From NCBI RefSeq assembly GCF_009909185.1, contig NZ_JAAAMV010000027.1, positions 106,017 to 170,016 on the forward strand: a DNA stretch of 64,000 nucleotides, in the 5' to 3' direction. The notes beneath the pieces are model-generated. The model worked only from the letters and a program-made list of their open reading frames with translations, was not told the origin of the DNA and searched no databases. A program made the translations under genes and the position numbers. This document shows, one piece after another, positions 9,189 to 17,880 of this stretch; the stretch's first letter is position 1; every line of letters starts with the position of its first letter. This stretch comes from Paenibacillus glycinis (GTDB lineage Bacteria; Bacillota; Bacilli; Paenibacillales; Paenibacillaceae).

Positions 9189-11063
9189 ATGATGAAACCA
9201 GGATGGACAAGGTCGTTTTTCATGCCGCTGCTGCTTGTATTTACGCTCATGCTCGCGGCGTGCTCCAACGACGGGAACACGAACGTGACGAATGCTCCGG
9301 CGGAGACGGAGGAGGAGGCCGGCACGACTCCGGCAGAGGGGGAGGAAAGCGCGACTCCCGCGGAGAACGAAAAACCGGTCGCGGACGACGGCCTGTATTC
9401 CATCGACGATTTTAGCAACGTGAAGAAAAACGAAGGCGAACCGATCAAAGGCGGCTCGATCACCTTCGGTCTCGTATCCGATACGCCGTTCGAAGGCACG
9501 CTGAACTGGAATTTCTATTCCGGCGACCCGGACGCGCAGGTACTCAGCTGGTTCGACGAGGGGCTGCTCACGTGGGATAAAAGCTACGTGTATACGAATG
9601 ACGGCGCGGCTACGTACGAAGTGTCGGAGGACGGACGCACGTTCACGTTCACGATCAAAGACAACGTCAATTGGCAGGACGGCAAGCCGGTGACCGCCGA
9701 GGACTGGCTGTTCGCGCACGAGGTTATCGGCAATCCCAAATACGACGGACCGCGATACGACTCCAACTTCATCAATATCGTCGGGATGAAGGAATACCAT
9801 GAAGGCAAAGCGAAAACGATCTCCGGCATCGAAGTGCTGGGCGAGAAGAAGCTGAAGATCACGTACGTGCAATCCACGCCTTCGTTATTGACCGGCGGCA
9901 TCTGGACGTATCCGCTCGCGAAGCATATCTTCGGCAATATGCCGGTCGAGAAAATCTCCTCGTCGCCCGAAGTGCGCGAGAAGCCGATCGGCTTCGGACC
10001 GTACAAGGTCGAGAGCATCGTGCCGGGCGAGTCGGTCGTGTACGTCAAAAACCCGGATTACTGGCGCGGCGAGCCCAGCCTGGACAAAGTCGTCCTCAAG
10101 GTCATTAATCCGACCACGGTCATTCAGCAGCTGGAAAGCGGCGGCGTGGATCTCGTCGATTCTTTCCCGGTCAACCAGTATCCGGACAATGCGGATATGT
10201 CGAACGTCGAGTACTTGGGTACCATCGACCGGGCTTATACGTACATCGGCTTTAAGCTCGGGACATGGGATGCGAAGGCCGGAAAGGTCGTGCCGAACGC
10301 AAAAGCCAAAATGGCCGACGTGAACTTGCGGAAAGCGATGTGGCAGGCCGTGGACAACGACCAAGTCGGCAAGCAGTTCTATCACGGCTTGCGCTGGAAC
10401 GCCACGACGCTGATTCCGCCATCTCATCCGGAATATCACGATTCCGCGAATCCGGGCGTCAAATTCGATCCGGAAGCGGCTAAAAAATTGTTGGACGACG
10501 CCGGGTACAAGCTAAACGGCGAATACCGCACCAAGCCGGACGGCAGCGAGCTGGTCATTAACTTCATCTCGATGACCGGCGACGATATCGCCGAACCGCT
10601 GGCGCAATATTACGTGCAGTCGTGGAAAGCGATCGGATTGAACGTTCAGCTGGAAATGGTCGAATTCAACACCTTCTACGACCGCGTAGGCGCGAACGGC
10701 GAAGACGATCCGAAGGTCGACGTGTACCAGGGCGCATGGGGCGTCGGCATCGATGTCGATCCCGCGGGCTTGTACGGACCCGAAGCCATCTACAACTTCC
10801 CGCGATATCAAAGCCCCGAACAGGATAAATTGCTTGCCGCGGGCATCTCGAAGGAAGCGTTCGACGTGAAGGTTCGGCAGGGGATTTACAAGGAGTGGCA
10901 GCAGTTGATGGTGGATGAGATTCCGGTGTTCCCGACGCTCTATCGCGCCGTGCTCGTGCCGGTGAACAAGCGGATTCTCAATTACGCGATCGGGGACGGC
11001 ACCGGCATCTATCTCTACCAGCTGGCGGTCTCGCAGGATAAACCGGTCGTAGCGGATAAATAA
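9189..11063 (+). CDS. Oligopeptide ABC transporter substrate-binding lipoprotein (OppA/SBP_bac_5 family)
   Basis: Last gene of the operon. The signal peptide is MMKPGWTRSFFMPLLLV followed by lipobox LAAC, so it is a lipoprotein on the outer face of the membrane. A Thr/Glu/Pro-rich linker (about residues 30-65) precedes a family 5 binding domain, with recognisable segments such as FTIKDNVNWQDGKPVTAED and ARKAMWQAVDN-like NLRKAMWQAVDND. The full length of about 624 residues is long for OppA because of the linker. ATG 9189 lies 9 nt after AGGAGGAG; TTG 9186 in frame is less well placed. Confidence 0.93.
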   Translation: MMKPGWTRSFFMPLLLVFTLMLAACSNDGNTNVTNAPAETEEEAGTTPAEGEESATPAENEKPVADDGLYSIDDFSNVKKNEGEPIKGGSITFGLVSDTPFEGTLNWNFYSGDPDAQVLSWFDEGLLTWDKSYVYTNDGAATYEVSEDGRTFTFTIKDNVNWQDGKPVTAEDWLFAHEVIGNPKYDGPRYDSNFINIVGMKEYHEGKAKTISGIEVLGEKKLKITYVQSTPSLLTGGIWTYPLAKHIFGNMPVEKISSSPEVREKPIGFGPYKVESIVPGESVVYVKNPDYWRGEPSLDKVVLKVINPTTVIQQLESGGVDLVDSFPVNQYPDNADMSNVEYLGTIDRAYTYIGFKLGTWDAKAGKVVPNAKAKMADVNLRKAMWQAVDNDQVGKQFYHGLRWNATTLIPPSHPEYHDSANPGVKFDPEAAKKLLDDAGYKLNGEYRTKPDGSELVINFISMTGDDIAEPLAQYYVQSWKAIGLNVQLEMVEFNTFYDRVGANGEDDPKVDVYQGAWGVGIDVDPAGLYGPEAIYNFPRYQSPEQDKLLAAGISKEAFDVKVRQGIYKEWQQLMVDEIPVFPTLYRAVLVPVNKRILNYAIGDGTGIYLYQLAVSQDKPVVADK

Positions 11064-11077
11064 AGGAGCGGAAAATC

Positions 11078-11127
11078 AAACAGCCTTAGGTCGGCACTTC
11101 GCCGAACTAAGGCTGTTTTCGTTTTTT
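11078..11127 (+). terminator. Rho-independent terminator, probably bidirectional
   Basis: A 12-bp perfect stem (AAACAGCCTTAG / CTAAGGCTGTTT), extended by an inner TCGGC/GCCGA pairing, is followed by TTTTTT. It ends the peptide operon on the plus strand. The A-rich left flank also gives T residues on the minus strand, so it can serve the convergent CBS gene. Confidence 0.85.
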
Positions 11128-11128
11128 C

Positions 11129-11533
11129 TTAATCCACGATATTGCGGGTATAATATTCGATGATGTCCTTGCGGCGAATGATGCCGAGGAAGACGCGGTC
11201 GGCGTCCACGACGGGAACGAAGTTCTGATCGGCCGCCAGCGCCAGCATATCGTCGAGATCGGCGCCGATCTCGACGCACTCGACCTTCAATCGTTTCTTA
11301 ATGGAAGAGACCGGAATTTCATGTATCGTATCAAAGCCGAGCCCGGGGGTCGATTTCAGCTTCCACAGCAAATCTCCTTCGGATAGCGTCCCGAAGTACA
11401 AGCCGTTTTCGTCCAGGATCGGAATGGCGGTATAATGGCTCGCCTCCAACTTATCCATGGCTTCTTTCATATTGGAGGTCGTTACGAGGTAAGAGACCTG
11501 GTTCTTGGGATAGAGAAAAGATTGGATGTCCAT
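11129..11533 (-). CDS. Two-CBS-domain protein
   Basis: Small cytoplasmic protein of 134 residues consisting of two CBS motifs (about residues 5-60 and 75-130: TAIPILDENGLYFGTLSEGD and FVPVVDADRVFLGIIRRKDI). The pair forms a Bateman module that in other proteins binds adenine nucleotides. The start at 11533 is preceded by AAGGAG at proper distance. It stands alone and convergent to the peptide operon. Its partner or ligand is unknown. Confidence 0.85.
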   Translation of the reverse strand: MDIQSFLYPKNQVSYLVTTSNMKEAMDKLEASHYTAIPILDENGLYFGTLSEGDLLWKLKSTPGLGFDTIHEIPVSSIKKRLKVECVEIGADLDDMLALAADQNFVPVVDADRVFLGIIRRKDIIEYYTRNIVD

Positions 11534-11723
11534 TGAATCACGCTCCTTATGTATATTAAAACATATTTCGCCGCGGAGCGCATGCGAAAGCGGCAAGGAC
11601 ATGACTGGTAACGACGATATGATCAAGCATGCAACTTTTCTCGCGAGCCCGTCGTTTAATGGTCGTGCACGCAATCGAAACAGACGGGCTGACCGCCCCA
11701 CACGAGAGAGGTTGTTGATCATC

Positions 11724-12815
11724 ATGAAAAAAACGAATAAATCCGGGAAGCTGCTAGCGCTAAGCCTTGCGGCAGCCATCCTGTCGTCGCCCATGGCGTT
11801 GTCTCACGCCAATCCTGCTTCAGCCGCAGCCTCCGCTTCCAAATTCGCGATTATCGCGCAGCCGTTCAGCATAGAAGGCAAGCAGCAAAGCATCGGCACG
11901 ATCAATAAAGACGGCTCGACCTACATTGCTTTGCGGAACTTGAACACGGCCTTGGGCCTGGTCACGAACTTCGATAAAGCTTCCCAAAAGATCGAGATTT
12001 CAGGGCATAATCGGCTGATGGAGATCAATCTGGCCAACGACGCCATGACCGTGAACGGCCAACCGGTCGCCGGTCCCCAACTGATCGTGCAAGAGAATAC
12101 GACATATCTGCCGCTTCGCTTCCTGCTCGAGCGCATGGGGTATGACGTTGCCTACGAGAACGGCTCCAAATTGATCGGCCTTCACGCCATTCAAGAGAAC
12201 GGGCTGCACGTGCAATCCGGCGTCATCGGCGCGGATGGGGACGGCAAGTCGTTGTCGGTATACTACCCCGTGATCTCGGGTTACGCGAATAAGGAGATCG
12301 AGCAGAAGATCAATGCGTTCTTGAAACAGGAGGCGGACAAGCATGCGGCGGCAGGATCGAAGGAAATGGACCCGGTCGTGCAAGGCAACAAACAGCTGCT
12401 GGCCGACAACCCCAAGGCGGAGGTTCGGCAGCCGAGCTTCGACGGCCGCTATACGGTAACGTATAACGAGAAGGGGAAATTGAGCCTTTACGCGGATTAC
12501 GAGATATATACCGGGGGAGCGCACGGCATCACGGCGCGCGTTCCGTATACGTTCGATTTGACGACGGGCGATCTTCTCCCGCTCAAGGACGCCGTCGCAG
12601 GCAATCCGAACTATGTAGCGGTCATTAACGGCGAGATCCAGAAGCAGATCAAAAGCCGGCATCTGACGCTGAATGCGCCGTTCAAGACGATCGAGGCGGA
12701 CCGCGATTATTTCCTTAACCGGAACGGGCTCGTGATTTACTTCTCGCAATACGAATACACCGCGTTCGCGGACGGCATGCCGGAGTTCGTCATTCCCTAT
12801 GCCGCGTTTAAATGA
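11724..12815 (+). CDS. Secreted stalk-domain protein with DUF4163/DUF3298 (RsiV-like) C-terminus
   Basis: 363 residues. It begins with an export signal (MKKTNKSGKLLALSLAAAI, Ala-rich c-region ending near ASAAA). A copper amine oxidase N-terminal-like stalk domain follows at about 45-150 (SIGTINKDGSTYIALRNLNT and TTYLPLRFLLERMGYDV). The C-terminal part at about 165-360 resembles the DUF4163/DUF3298 pair found in RsiV and PdaC (EIYTGGAHGITARVPYTFDL). It is expected outside the membrane, near the cell wall. The molecular role is not known. No neighbour suggests an operon. GAGAGAGG lies upstream with a rather long spacing. Confidence 0.82.
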   Translation: MKKTNKSGKLLALSLAAAILSSPMALSHANPASAAASASKFAIIAQPFSIEGKQQSIGTINKDGSTYIALRNLNTALGLVTNFDKASQKIEISGHNRLMEINLANDAMTVNGQPVAGPQLIVQENTTYLPLRFLLERMGYDVAYENGSKLIGLHAIQENGLHVQSGVIGADGDGKSLSVYYPVISGYANKEIEQKINAFLKQEADKHAAAGSKEMDPVVQGNKQLLADNPKAEVRQPSFDGRYTVTYNEKGKLSLYADYEIYTGGAHGITARVPYTFDLTTGDLLPLKDAVAGNPNYVAVINGEIQKQIKSRHLTLNAPFKTIEADRDYFLNRNGLVIYFSQYEYTAFADGMPEFVIPYAAFK

Positions 12816-12846
12816 ATGGCACTGCATCCTAACTGATACAAAACGA

Positions 12847-12878
12847 GGCTGCCGGAATCCGAATCCGGCGGCCTTTTT
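12847..12878 (+). terminator. Rho-independent terminator of the stalk-domain gene
   Basis: Stem GGCTGCCGGA / TCCGGCGGCC (one G-T pair) followed by TTTTT, about 30 bp after the stop codon. Confidence 0.8.
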
Positions 12879-12955
12879 CCTTTCATGGCGCCGGACGGCA
12901 GGCTTGCTGGAAAGCCGCCGGCGCGGAACGGAGCAGGCACGCGCGCGCATGACAA

Positions 12956-12986
12956 CGCAAAAGGCCCATGGCGTGGGCCTTTTGCG
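12956..12986 (-). terminator. Perfect 13-bp hairpin downstream of the YjcZ-like gene
   Basis: CGCAAAAGGCCCA and TGGGCCTTTTGCG form a perfect inverted repeat with a 5-nt loop. It lies about 50 bp past the end of the minus-strand small gene. The T-rich part is inside the stem, not after it, so terminator strength is uncertain. Confidence 0.5.
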
Positions 12987-13035
12987 GAAGGTCTATTGGA
13001 ATGACATGCGCACGGCATGAGCTTCAAAAGATCGA

Positions 13036-13242
13036 TTAATATCCTTTACCGTAGCCGCCGACGCCTACGCCGCCTACGCCAGGACCGTAGCCGCCAACGC
13101 CCACGCCGCCTACGCCAGGACCGTAGCCGCCGTATCCGCCGCCGTATCCGCCACCCCAGCTACCGCAGATGATGATCGCGAGCAGAATGAAGAGCACCAA
13201 GATGATTCCGATATGGTTGTGTCCTCCAACAAATCCAGACAT
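13036..13242 (-). CDS. YjcZ-like small sporulation-type membrane peptide with Gly/Tyr repeat tail
   Basis: A 68-residue product beginning MSGFVGGHNHIGIILVLFILL: a short N-terminus and one membrane helix of the YjcZ/YczN small sporulation protein type. The tail after residue 30 is only Gly, Tyr, Val, Pro and one Lys, with GGYGPGVGGVGV repeated twice in tandem. Start at 13242 has a textbook AAGGAGGTG site. YjcZ-type proteins usually end soon after the helix, so the glycine tail is an extension of the normal plan. Likely found in spores or the spore envelope by family analogy only. Confidence 0.75.
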   Translation of the reverse strand: MSGFVGGHNHIGIILVLFILLAIIICGSWGGGYGGGYGGYGPGVGGVGVGGYGPGVGGVGVGGYGKGY

Positions 13243-13459
13243 TCTATCCAGCACCTCCTTCGTTGTGAGTACTCTGTAGGTTATGTAACGGGCGAATAAA
13301 GTGCTTGGGCCTCTGCCTGGGGGGACGATCATCATTGCCGCCCGTTTGCCGGGGTCGGGCATTCGCCTCGTTTTTCGCCGGCGGCCGCCGCTATTGTTCA
13401 TGTTCCGTTCATAGAAGTGCTTTACCATCCTAGGTATCAGAGAACTAGGAGGCATCGCA

Positions 13460-14491
13460 ATGGAACGGGAATACAAACAAGGAACTAAGCCGGGCAGCGG
13501 CGAATGGGCCGTCGAAGCGCGGGGACTCGTCAAAGCGTTCGGCGCCAACCGCGCCGTTGACGGCGTGGACCTGAACGTGCGCGCGGGCACGATCTACGGC
13601 GTGCTCGGTCCGAACGGGGCCGGCAAGACCACCACGATCCGCATGCTGGCGACGCTGCTTCGGCCGGATGCCGGCTCGGCGCGAATCTTCGGGCATGATG
13701 TCGCGAAGGAATCGCAGATCGTGCGCCAATTGATCGGCGTCACCGGTCAGTACGCATCGGTCGACGAGTCGCTGAGCGCGACCGAGAATTTGATCATCTT
13801 CTCGCGGCTGCTCGGGCTCGGACGGGCGGAAGCGCGGCGCAAGTCCGCGGAGCTGCTGGAGGAATTCGGGCTGACGGAAGCGGCCAAGCGTCCGCTCAAG
13901 AACTTCTCCGGCGGCATGCGGCGCCGGCTGGATCTGGCGGCGAGCCTGATCGCGCAGCCGCCGCTCATCTTCCTCGACGAGCCGACGACGGGGCTGGATC
14001 CGCGCACGCGCTCCCAGATGTGGGATACGATCCGCCGATTGGTGAATACGGGATCGACCGTCGTGCTCACGACGCAGTATCTCGAGGAGGCGGACCAGCT
14101 GGCCGATCGGATCGCGGTCATCGACCGCGGGCATGTCGTCGCCGAGGGCACGGTGGATGAACTGAAAGCATCAATCGGCACCTCCTCGCTGCATCTGACG
14201 GTGCAGCAGGAAGCGGATATCGAGCTTGCCCGGCAAACGATCGAAACGGTGCTGAAGGTCCAGTCCAACGTATCGCCCGAGATCGGGAAGATCACCGCGC
14301 CGATGGCGGATGCCGATCTGGTCACCGACCTGTTGATCGCATTGCGCGAAGGCGGCATTCGCCTGGCCGAGGTCAGCGTGCAGAAGCCGACCCTCGACGA
14401 GGTGTTCCTGACGATTACCGGCCATGGCGTGGACGAGGACGCGAAATCGGACGCCGTCGAAGCTGCAAGAGGAAAGGGGGAACGGGCATGA
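13460..14491 (+). CDS. DrrA-type ABC exporter ATP-binding protein
   Basis: 343-residue ATPase: Walker A GPNGAGKTT, signature FSGGMRRRLD, Walker B LIFLDEPTTGLD, H-loop TTQYLEEAD (Gln in place of the usual His, as in the DrrA daunorubicin/ABC-2 group). A C-terminal region after residue 240 with the motif KPTLDEVFLTITGH is characteristic of DrrA. AGGAGG precedes the start. Stop overlaps the start of the permease gene (ATGA), so the two are coupled and form a drug- or lipid-type exporter. Confidence 0.92.
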   Translation: MEREYKQGTKPGSGEWAVEARGLVKAFGANRAVDGVDLNVRAGTIYGVLGPNGAGKTTTIRMLATLLRPDAGSARIFGHDVAKESQIVRQLIGVTGQYASVDESLSATENLIIFSRLLGLGRAEARRKSAELLEEFGLTEAAKRPLKNFSGGMRRRLDLAASLIAQPPLIFLDEPTTGLDPRTRSQMWDTIRRLVNTGSTVVLTTQYLEEADQLADRIAVIDRGHVVAEGTVDELKASIGTSSLHLTVQQEADIELARQTIETVLKVQSNVSPEIGKITAPMADADLVTDLLIALREGGIRLAEVSVQKPTLDEVFLTITGHGVDEDAKSDAVEAARGKGERA

Positions 14492-15303
14492 ACGGCACTT
14501 CCATCAAACCCGCCGCCGATCGCGCGCTGCGCAATCGCACGAGCCTCGGCCTGACGGTGCGCAACTCGCTCACGATGGCTTACCGCGGCCTGCTGAAGAT
14601 TCGGCGGACGCCCGAGCAATTGTTCGACGTGACGCTCCAGCCGATTATTTTTACCCTGATGTTCACGTACATCTTCGGCGGGGCGATCTCCGGCGACGTC
14701 CAGAGCTACCTGCCGGTCATCATCCCGGGCATACTCGTGCAGACCGTCATCACGACTTCGATCGTCACGGGCGTCCAACTGCGCGAGGACATGGACAAAG
14801 GCGTGTTCGACCGGTTCAAATCGCTGCCGATCGCGCGGATCGCGCCGCTCGCGGGAGCGCTGTTGGCTGACACCGTCCGGTATACCATCGCGACCGTGCT
14901 CACGTTCACGATGGGCTTTATCATGGGTTACCGCCCGGAGGGCGGACTCGGGCATGTCGCGCTTGCCGCGGTGCTCGTGATTGCCTGCTCGTGGGCGATC
15001 AGCTGGATCTTCGCGTTCTTCGGCGTCATCGCCCGCACGGCTTCGAGCGTGCAGGGGATCTCGATGCTCGTCTTGTTCCCGCTTACGTTCCTGTCCAACG
15101 CGTTCGTGCCGGTCGATACCATGCCCGATTGGCTGCAGTGGTTCGTGAAGATCAATCCGGTCTCGCATCTCGTCACGGCCGTCCGGGATATGACCAACGC
15201 GGGAACGGTGGGCTGGGATCTCGGCATCTCGCTCATCGGCGCCGCCGTCATCGTGGCGATCTTCGCGCCGATCACGGTTCGGGCCTACATGCGCCGGACC
15301 TAA
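14488..15303 (+). CDS. DrrB-type ABC-2 exporter permease
   Basis: 271-residue ABC-2 permease with about six membrane segments. The N-terminus has the DrrB pattern (RTPEQLFDVTLQPIIFTLMF) and the C-terminal half contains LTFLSNAFVPVDTMPDWLQ and INPVSHLVTAVRDM, both hallmarks of this family. Translationally coupled to the ATPase gene by a 4-bp overlap. Substrate unknown; the pair could export an antibiotic or an amphiphile. Confidence 0.92.
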   Translation: MNGTSIKPAADRALRNRTSLGLTVRNSLTMAYRGLLKIRRTPEQLFDVTLQPIIFTLMFTYIFGGAISGDVQSYLPVIIPGILVQTVITTSIVTGVQLREDMDKGVFDRFKSLPIARIAPLAGALLADTVRYTIATVLTFTMGFIMGYRPEGGLGHVALAAVLVIACSWAISWIFAFFGVIARTASSVQGISMLVLFPLTFLSNAFVPVDTMPDWLQWFVKINPVSHLVTAVRDMTNAGTVGWDLGISLIGAAVIVAIFAPITVRAYMRRT

Positions 15304-15432
15304 CCTCCTCGTCGCCCGAAGCCCGTTTAAGCGAAATTTGACATGCTGCAGTGATGGAACGGCTTTCCGATCATATAGTGGTAATAGCGCGCTATAGGAA
15401 GGGGAGGTCGTTTTTTCCTGAAACGGAATACT

Positions 15433-16299
15433 TTGAAGATCATCGTGCTTGCGCTTGTTATCGCGTTGCCGTGGGTGATGTTTTCCCCCGCGCCGACGCA
15501 TGCGCAGGCCAGCAAGAACGAACTGATCATCGTCAATAAGCAAACGAACGAATTGGCGTTTTTCGCGGACGGGGAGCTGATCAAGACGTTCTCCGTCGCG
15601 ACCGGCAGGACGAGCGATCTAACGCCGGAGGGCAGCTTCAAGATCGTCAATAAGATCAAGAACCGCCCGTATTACAAGGAACATATTCCCGGCGGCGATC
15701 CCAAAAACCCCCTGGGAGACCGGTGGCTGGGATTGGAAGTGAACGGCACGGAAGGCACGACGTACGCGATTCACGGCAACAACAACAGCCGCTCCATCGG
15801 CAAGTACGTGAGCGCGGGCTGCATTCGCATGAAGAACGACGAGATTCACTGGCTGTTCCCGCAGATCGAGCTCGGGACGACCGTCATCATTACGACGTCG
15901 TCGCTCGCGTTTGCCGACATCGCGGAACAGCATGCGTACCCGGTCTTGAAGACGTACGAAGGCAAGCTGCTGCTGAACGGCGAATCGATGAAGCTGGATC
16001 GCGAACTGATCGTCGCCGGCTCCAGCGTGTTTATTCCGATGCGCGACGTGTTCGAGATGTTGGGAGCAGAGGTGAAGTGGGATCAGGCCGCGCAGACGGT
16101 CACGGCGGTCATCGGGGACAGGACGATCAAGCATCGCCCGCTGACGGATACGGTGGAGGTCAACGGCGTGTCCGTGGACATCGCGGCCTCCAAAATCGTC
16201 GACAATACCGTCCTGCTGCCGCTGCGGAATATCTCGGAGCTGATCGGCTACCGCGTGGAATGGAACGGCAAGGCCCGGGAAATCCGAATCACGGCGTGA
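15433..16299 (+). CDS. Secreted L,D-transpeptidase (YkuD) with C-terminal stalk domain
   Basis: Signal peptide, then a YkuD catalytic domain (about residues 28-155) with the His and Cys motif IHGNNNSRSIGKYVSAGCIRM, then a stalk/copper amine oxidase N-like domain (about 170-285). Such enzymes form 3-3 cross-links in peptidoglycan or act on it. The start is uncertain: TTG 15433 is 25 nt from the GGGGAGG site, while an in-frame CTG at 15418 lies 10 nt from it and would add KRNT to the positively charged signal-peptide start. Both are plausible. A single-gene unit. Confidence 0.87.
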   Translation: MKIIVLALVIALPWVMFSPAPTHAQASKNELIIVNKQTNELAFFADGELIKTFSVATGRTSDLTPEGSFKIVNKIKNRPYYKEHIPGGDPKNPLGDRWLGLEVNGTEGTTYAIHGNNNSRSIGKYVSAGCIRMKNDEIHWLFPQIELGTTVIITTSSLAFADIAEQHAYPVLKTYEGKLLLNGESMKLDRELIVAGSSVFIPMRDVFEMLGAEVKWDQAAQTVTAVIGDRTIKHRPLTDTVEVNGVSVDIAASKIVDNTVLLPLRNISELIGYRVEWNGKAREIRITA

Positions 16300-16415
16300 A
16301 CGGAAAATGGCTCCAGTACAGGTTAGTTTTTTATACCTGCGGCGGGTGCTCTACCGCTGGCATCTTCACCGCGGCTGTGTTACAGTTTAGGTATCAGGAA
16401 AGGAGGTGCGTCAAC

Positions 16416-16466
16416 ATTAGTATTCACATGTTGAACGCGTCCCTTACCCGGTCTGCCGTCATCTAA
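16416..16466 (+). CDS. Possible 16-codon small ORF with ATT start
   Basis: A strong AAAGGAGG site at 16399-16406 has no ATG, GTG or TTG at working distance that opens a frame of useful length (a GTG gives only four codons). ATT 16416 is at ideal distance and opens a 16-codon frame through an internal ATG at 16428, ending at TAA 16464. ATT initiation is rare (known for infC), so this is speculative. It may be a decayed gene or a leader for the structured segment that follows. Confidence 0.25.
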   Translation: MSIHMLNASLTRSAVI

Positions 16467-16506
16467 TCGATCGTTGCGGCAGAGGCGCGGGATGCGGATC
16501 AATGCA

Positions 16507-16737
16507 ACAATTTAGCGCCACGGGTACCCACGTCTTCGGACGGCATAGAAGATCGCCTCGTTCGGCCTTAGGCCGGACGGTCGGCGATCTTCTTGTCGTT
16601 CGGGGGGAAGACTACCGAGGTTGACCGCCGAGATGCGACCGGCCACTGCGTGCCGCGATGGCACCGCACGCCGGGAAGCAACGCGGTGCGGAATACTCGC
16701 CATTCCGGCCGGTGTTACCAACCTGCCCCGACATACC
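16507..16737 (+). ncRNA. Candidate structured RNA of unknown class (strand uncertain)
   Basis: A dense set of nested pairings: a hairpin with UUCG tetraloop (GTC-TTCG-GAC, 16533-16542); a long stem AGAAGATCGCC / GGCGATCTTCT (16547-16593) with inner TTCGGCC/GGCCGGA; then enclosing stems CGGGG / CCCCG (near 16601 and 16726), AGGTTG / CAACCT (near 16618 and 16719) and ACCGGCC / GGCCGGT (near 16638 and 16707). Inside them are small hairpins GCGTGC/GCACGC and GGAAT/ATTCC. I checked it by eye against riboswitches, 6S, SRP, RNase P and tmRNA and could not match it. Both strands would fold, so orientation is undecided. Confidence 0.4.
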
Positions 16738-16745
16738 CGCAGCGC

Positions 16746-16784
16746 AAAACGACGCCCCCGAGCTTTCCTGGCTCAGGGGCGTCG
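16746..16784 (-). terminator. Terminator of the aldolase gene
   Basis: Stem CGACGCCCC-GAGC / GCTC-GGGGCGTCG with a 7-nt loop, followed on the minus strand by GTTTT. It lies 50 bp past the aldolase stop codon. Confidence 0.75.
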
Positions 16785-16833
16785 CGCTGGATGGGTTTCA
16801 TTATAGGGTCAAGCGAACGCTATTCGCGCTCCG

Positions 16834-17721
16834 TTACGTGATGGAGGCTGCGTAGATGTCCTGAATGGACTTGCCCAGCATCGCGTTGAAGGCTTCGTCC
16901 GATTGCCCGGCCGTCAGTCCTTGCGATAAGGCGCGGGAGAAGCTGGCGATCAAGCCGCGGTTATGCGTCAGCTTGTCGTTGGCTTCGGCTTGCGAATAGC
17001 CGCCCGACAACGCGACGACCCGCACGACATGCGGATCTTCCAGCAGCTCGCGATAGAAATCGTTTTCCGTCGGGATGGACAGCTTCAGCATGATCTTGAC
17101 GTCCTTGTCCAGAGCGGACAGATGGGCGAGAATTTCGTCTTTCAACAGCTTCTCGGAGGCTTCTTTATCGGCGCTATGGATATCGACTTCCGGTTCGATG
17201 ATCGGCACCAGGCCTCTGGCGGCGATTTGCTTGCCGAGGGCGAACTGCTGCTCGACGACCTTCTTGATCCCGGCCGGATTGGCTTCTTTGATGACCGAGC
17301 GCATCTTCGTCCCGAAGATATGCCGGTCGACGGCCCGCGTCAGAAGCTCGTCCAACCCGGGAATGGGCTTCATGAGCTGAACGCCGTTCTCCGCGTCGGC
17401 AAGGCCTTGATCGACCTTCAGAAAAGGCACGATGCCTTTCTTGTCCCACAGATAGTCGGCGGTGTATTGGCCGTCAATGGAACGATCCATCGTATTCTCG
17501 AATAAGATCGCTCCCAGGATGTGCCGGGAATCGAACGCGGGACTCTTGATGATGCGCGTTCTCATCTCGTGCACCAAGGCGTACATTTCTTCTTCGTTCG
17601 AGTAGCTGTTTTCTTGAATGCCGTACTGCAGCAGCGCTTTCGGCGTGCTTCCGCCGCTTTGGTCCAAGGCTGCTATGAAGCCTTTTCCCGTTTGGACGCG
17701 TTCCAATTGCTTCGTATTCAT
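16834..17721 (-). CDS. fda: Class I fructose-bisphosphate aldolase
   Basis: 295 residues, matching the length and pattern of the Schiff-base (class I) aldolases of Gram-positive bacteria such as staphylococcal Fda. Key segments are [14 protein letters not shown] at the N-terminus, the FLKVDQGLA region, EPEVDI, and the lysine-bearing MLKLSIPT. It cleaves fructose 1,6-bisphosphate to two triose phosphates in the cytoplasm. GGAAGGAG precedes the start. Single gene, divergent from the AraC regulator and not part of the pentose phosphate operon 13 kb away, though it serves the same carbon flow. Confidence 0.93.
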   Translation of the reverse strand: MNTKQLERVQTGKGFIAALDQSGGSTPKALLQYGIQENSYSNEEEMYALVHEMRTRIIKSPAFDSRHILGAILFENTMDRSIDGQYTADYLWDKKGIVPFLKVDQGLADAENGVQLMKPIPGLDELLTRAVDRHIFGTKMRSVIKEANPAGIKKVVEQQFALGKQIAARGLVPIIEPEVDIHSADKEASEKLLKDEILAHLSALDKDVKIMLKLSIPTENDFYRELLEDPHVVRVVALSGGYSQAEANDKLTHNRGLIASFSRALSQGLTAGQSDEAFNAMLGKSIQDIYAASIT

Positions 17722-17880
17722 GGGTGTTTCTCCTTCCGATCGGTGGGTTGAATGACATCATGAATCCTTTTCATTATAGCACTTTCGTTCCGCCCGGCGC
17801 CAAGCGAACGGATATGCTATACTGCACACGTGGGCACGGCAAGAAGAGTCAAGGATGAAATTTAAGAAGGGGTGGAGCCT

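Larger units (their letters stand above)
16300..16833. other. Gene-free region between L,D-transpeptidase and aldolase genes
   Basis: About 530 bp. It holds a strong but orphan ribosome binding site (16399-16406), a segment full of nested inverted repeats (16507-16737, listed separately) and the aldolase terminator (16746-16784). No long reading frame here resembles a protein. Confidence 0.7.

Noticed and set aside
13747..15543. 598-codon minus-strand frame opposite the DrrAB genes
   Set aside because: Arg/His/Asp-rich low-quality translation typical of antisense frames in GC-rich DNA; the plus strand encodes convincing DrrA and DrrB.
16620..16700. Cobalamin or T-box riboswitch
   Set aside because: GCCACTG and CGGGAAG resemble pieces of cobalamin elements and GGCACCGC resembles a T-box core, but the remaining conserved boxes and a downstream target gene are missing.
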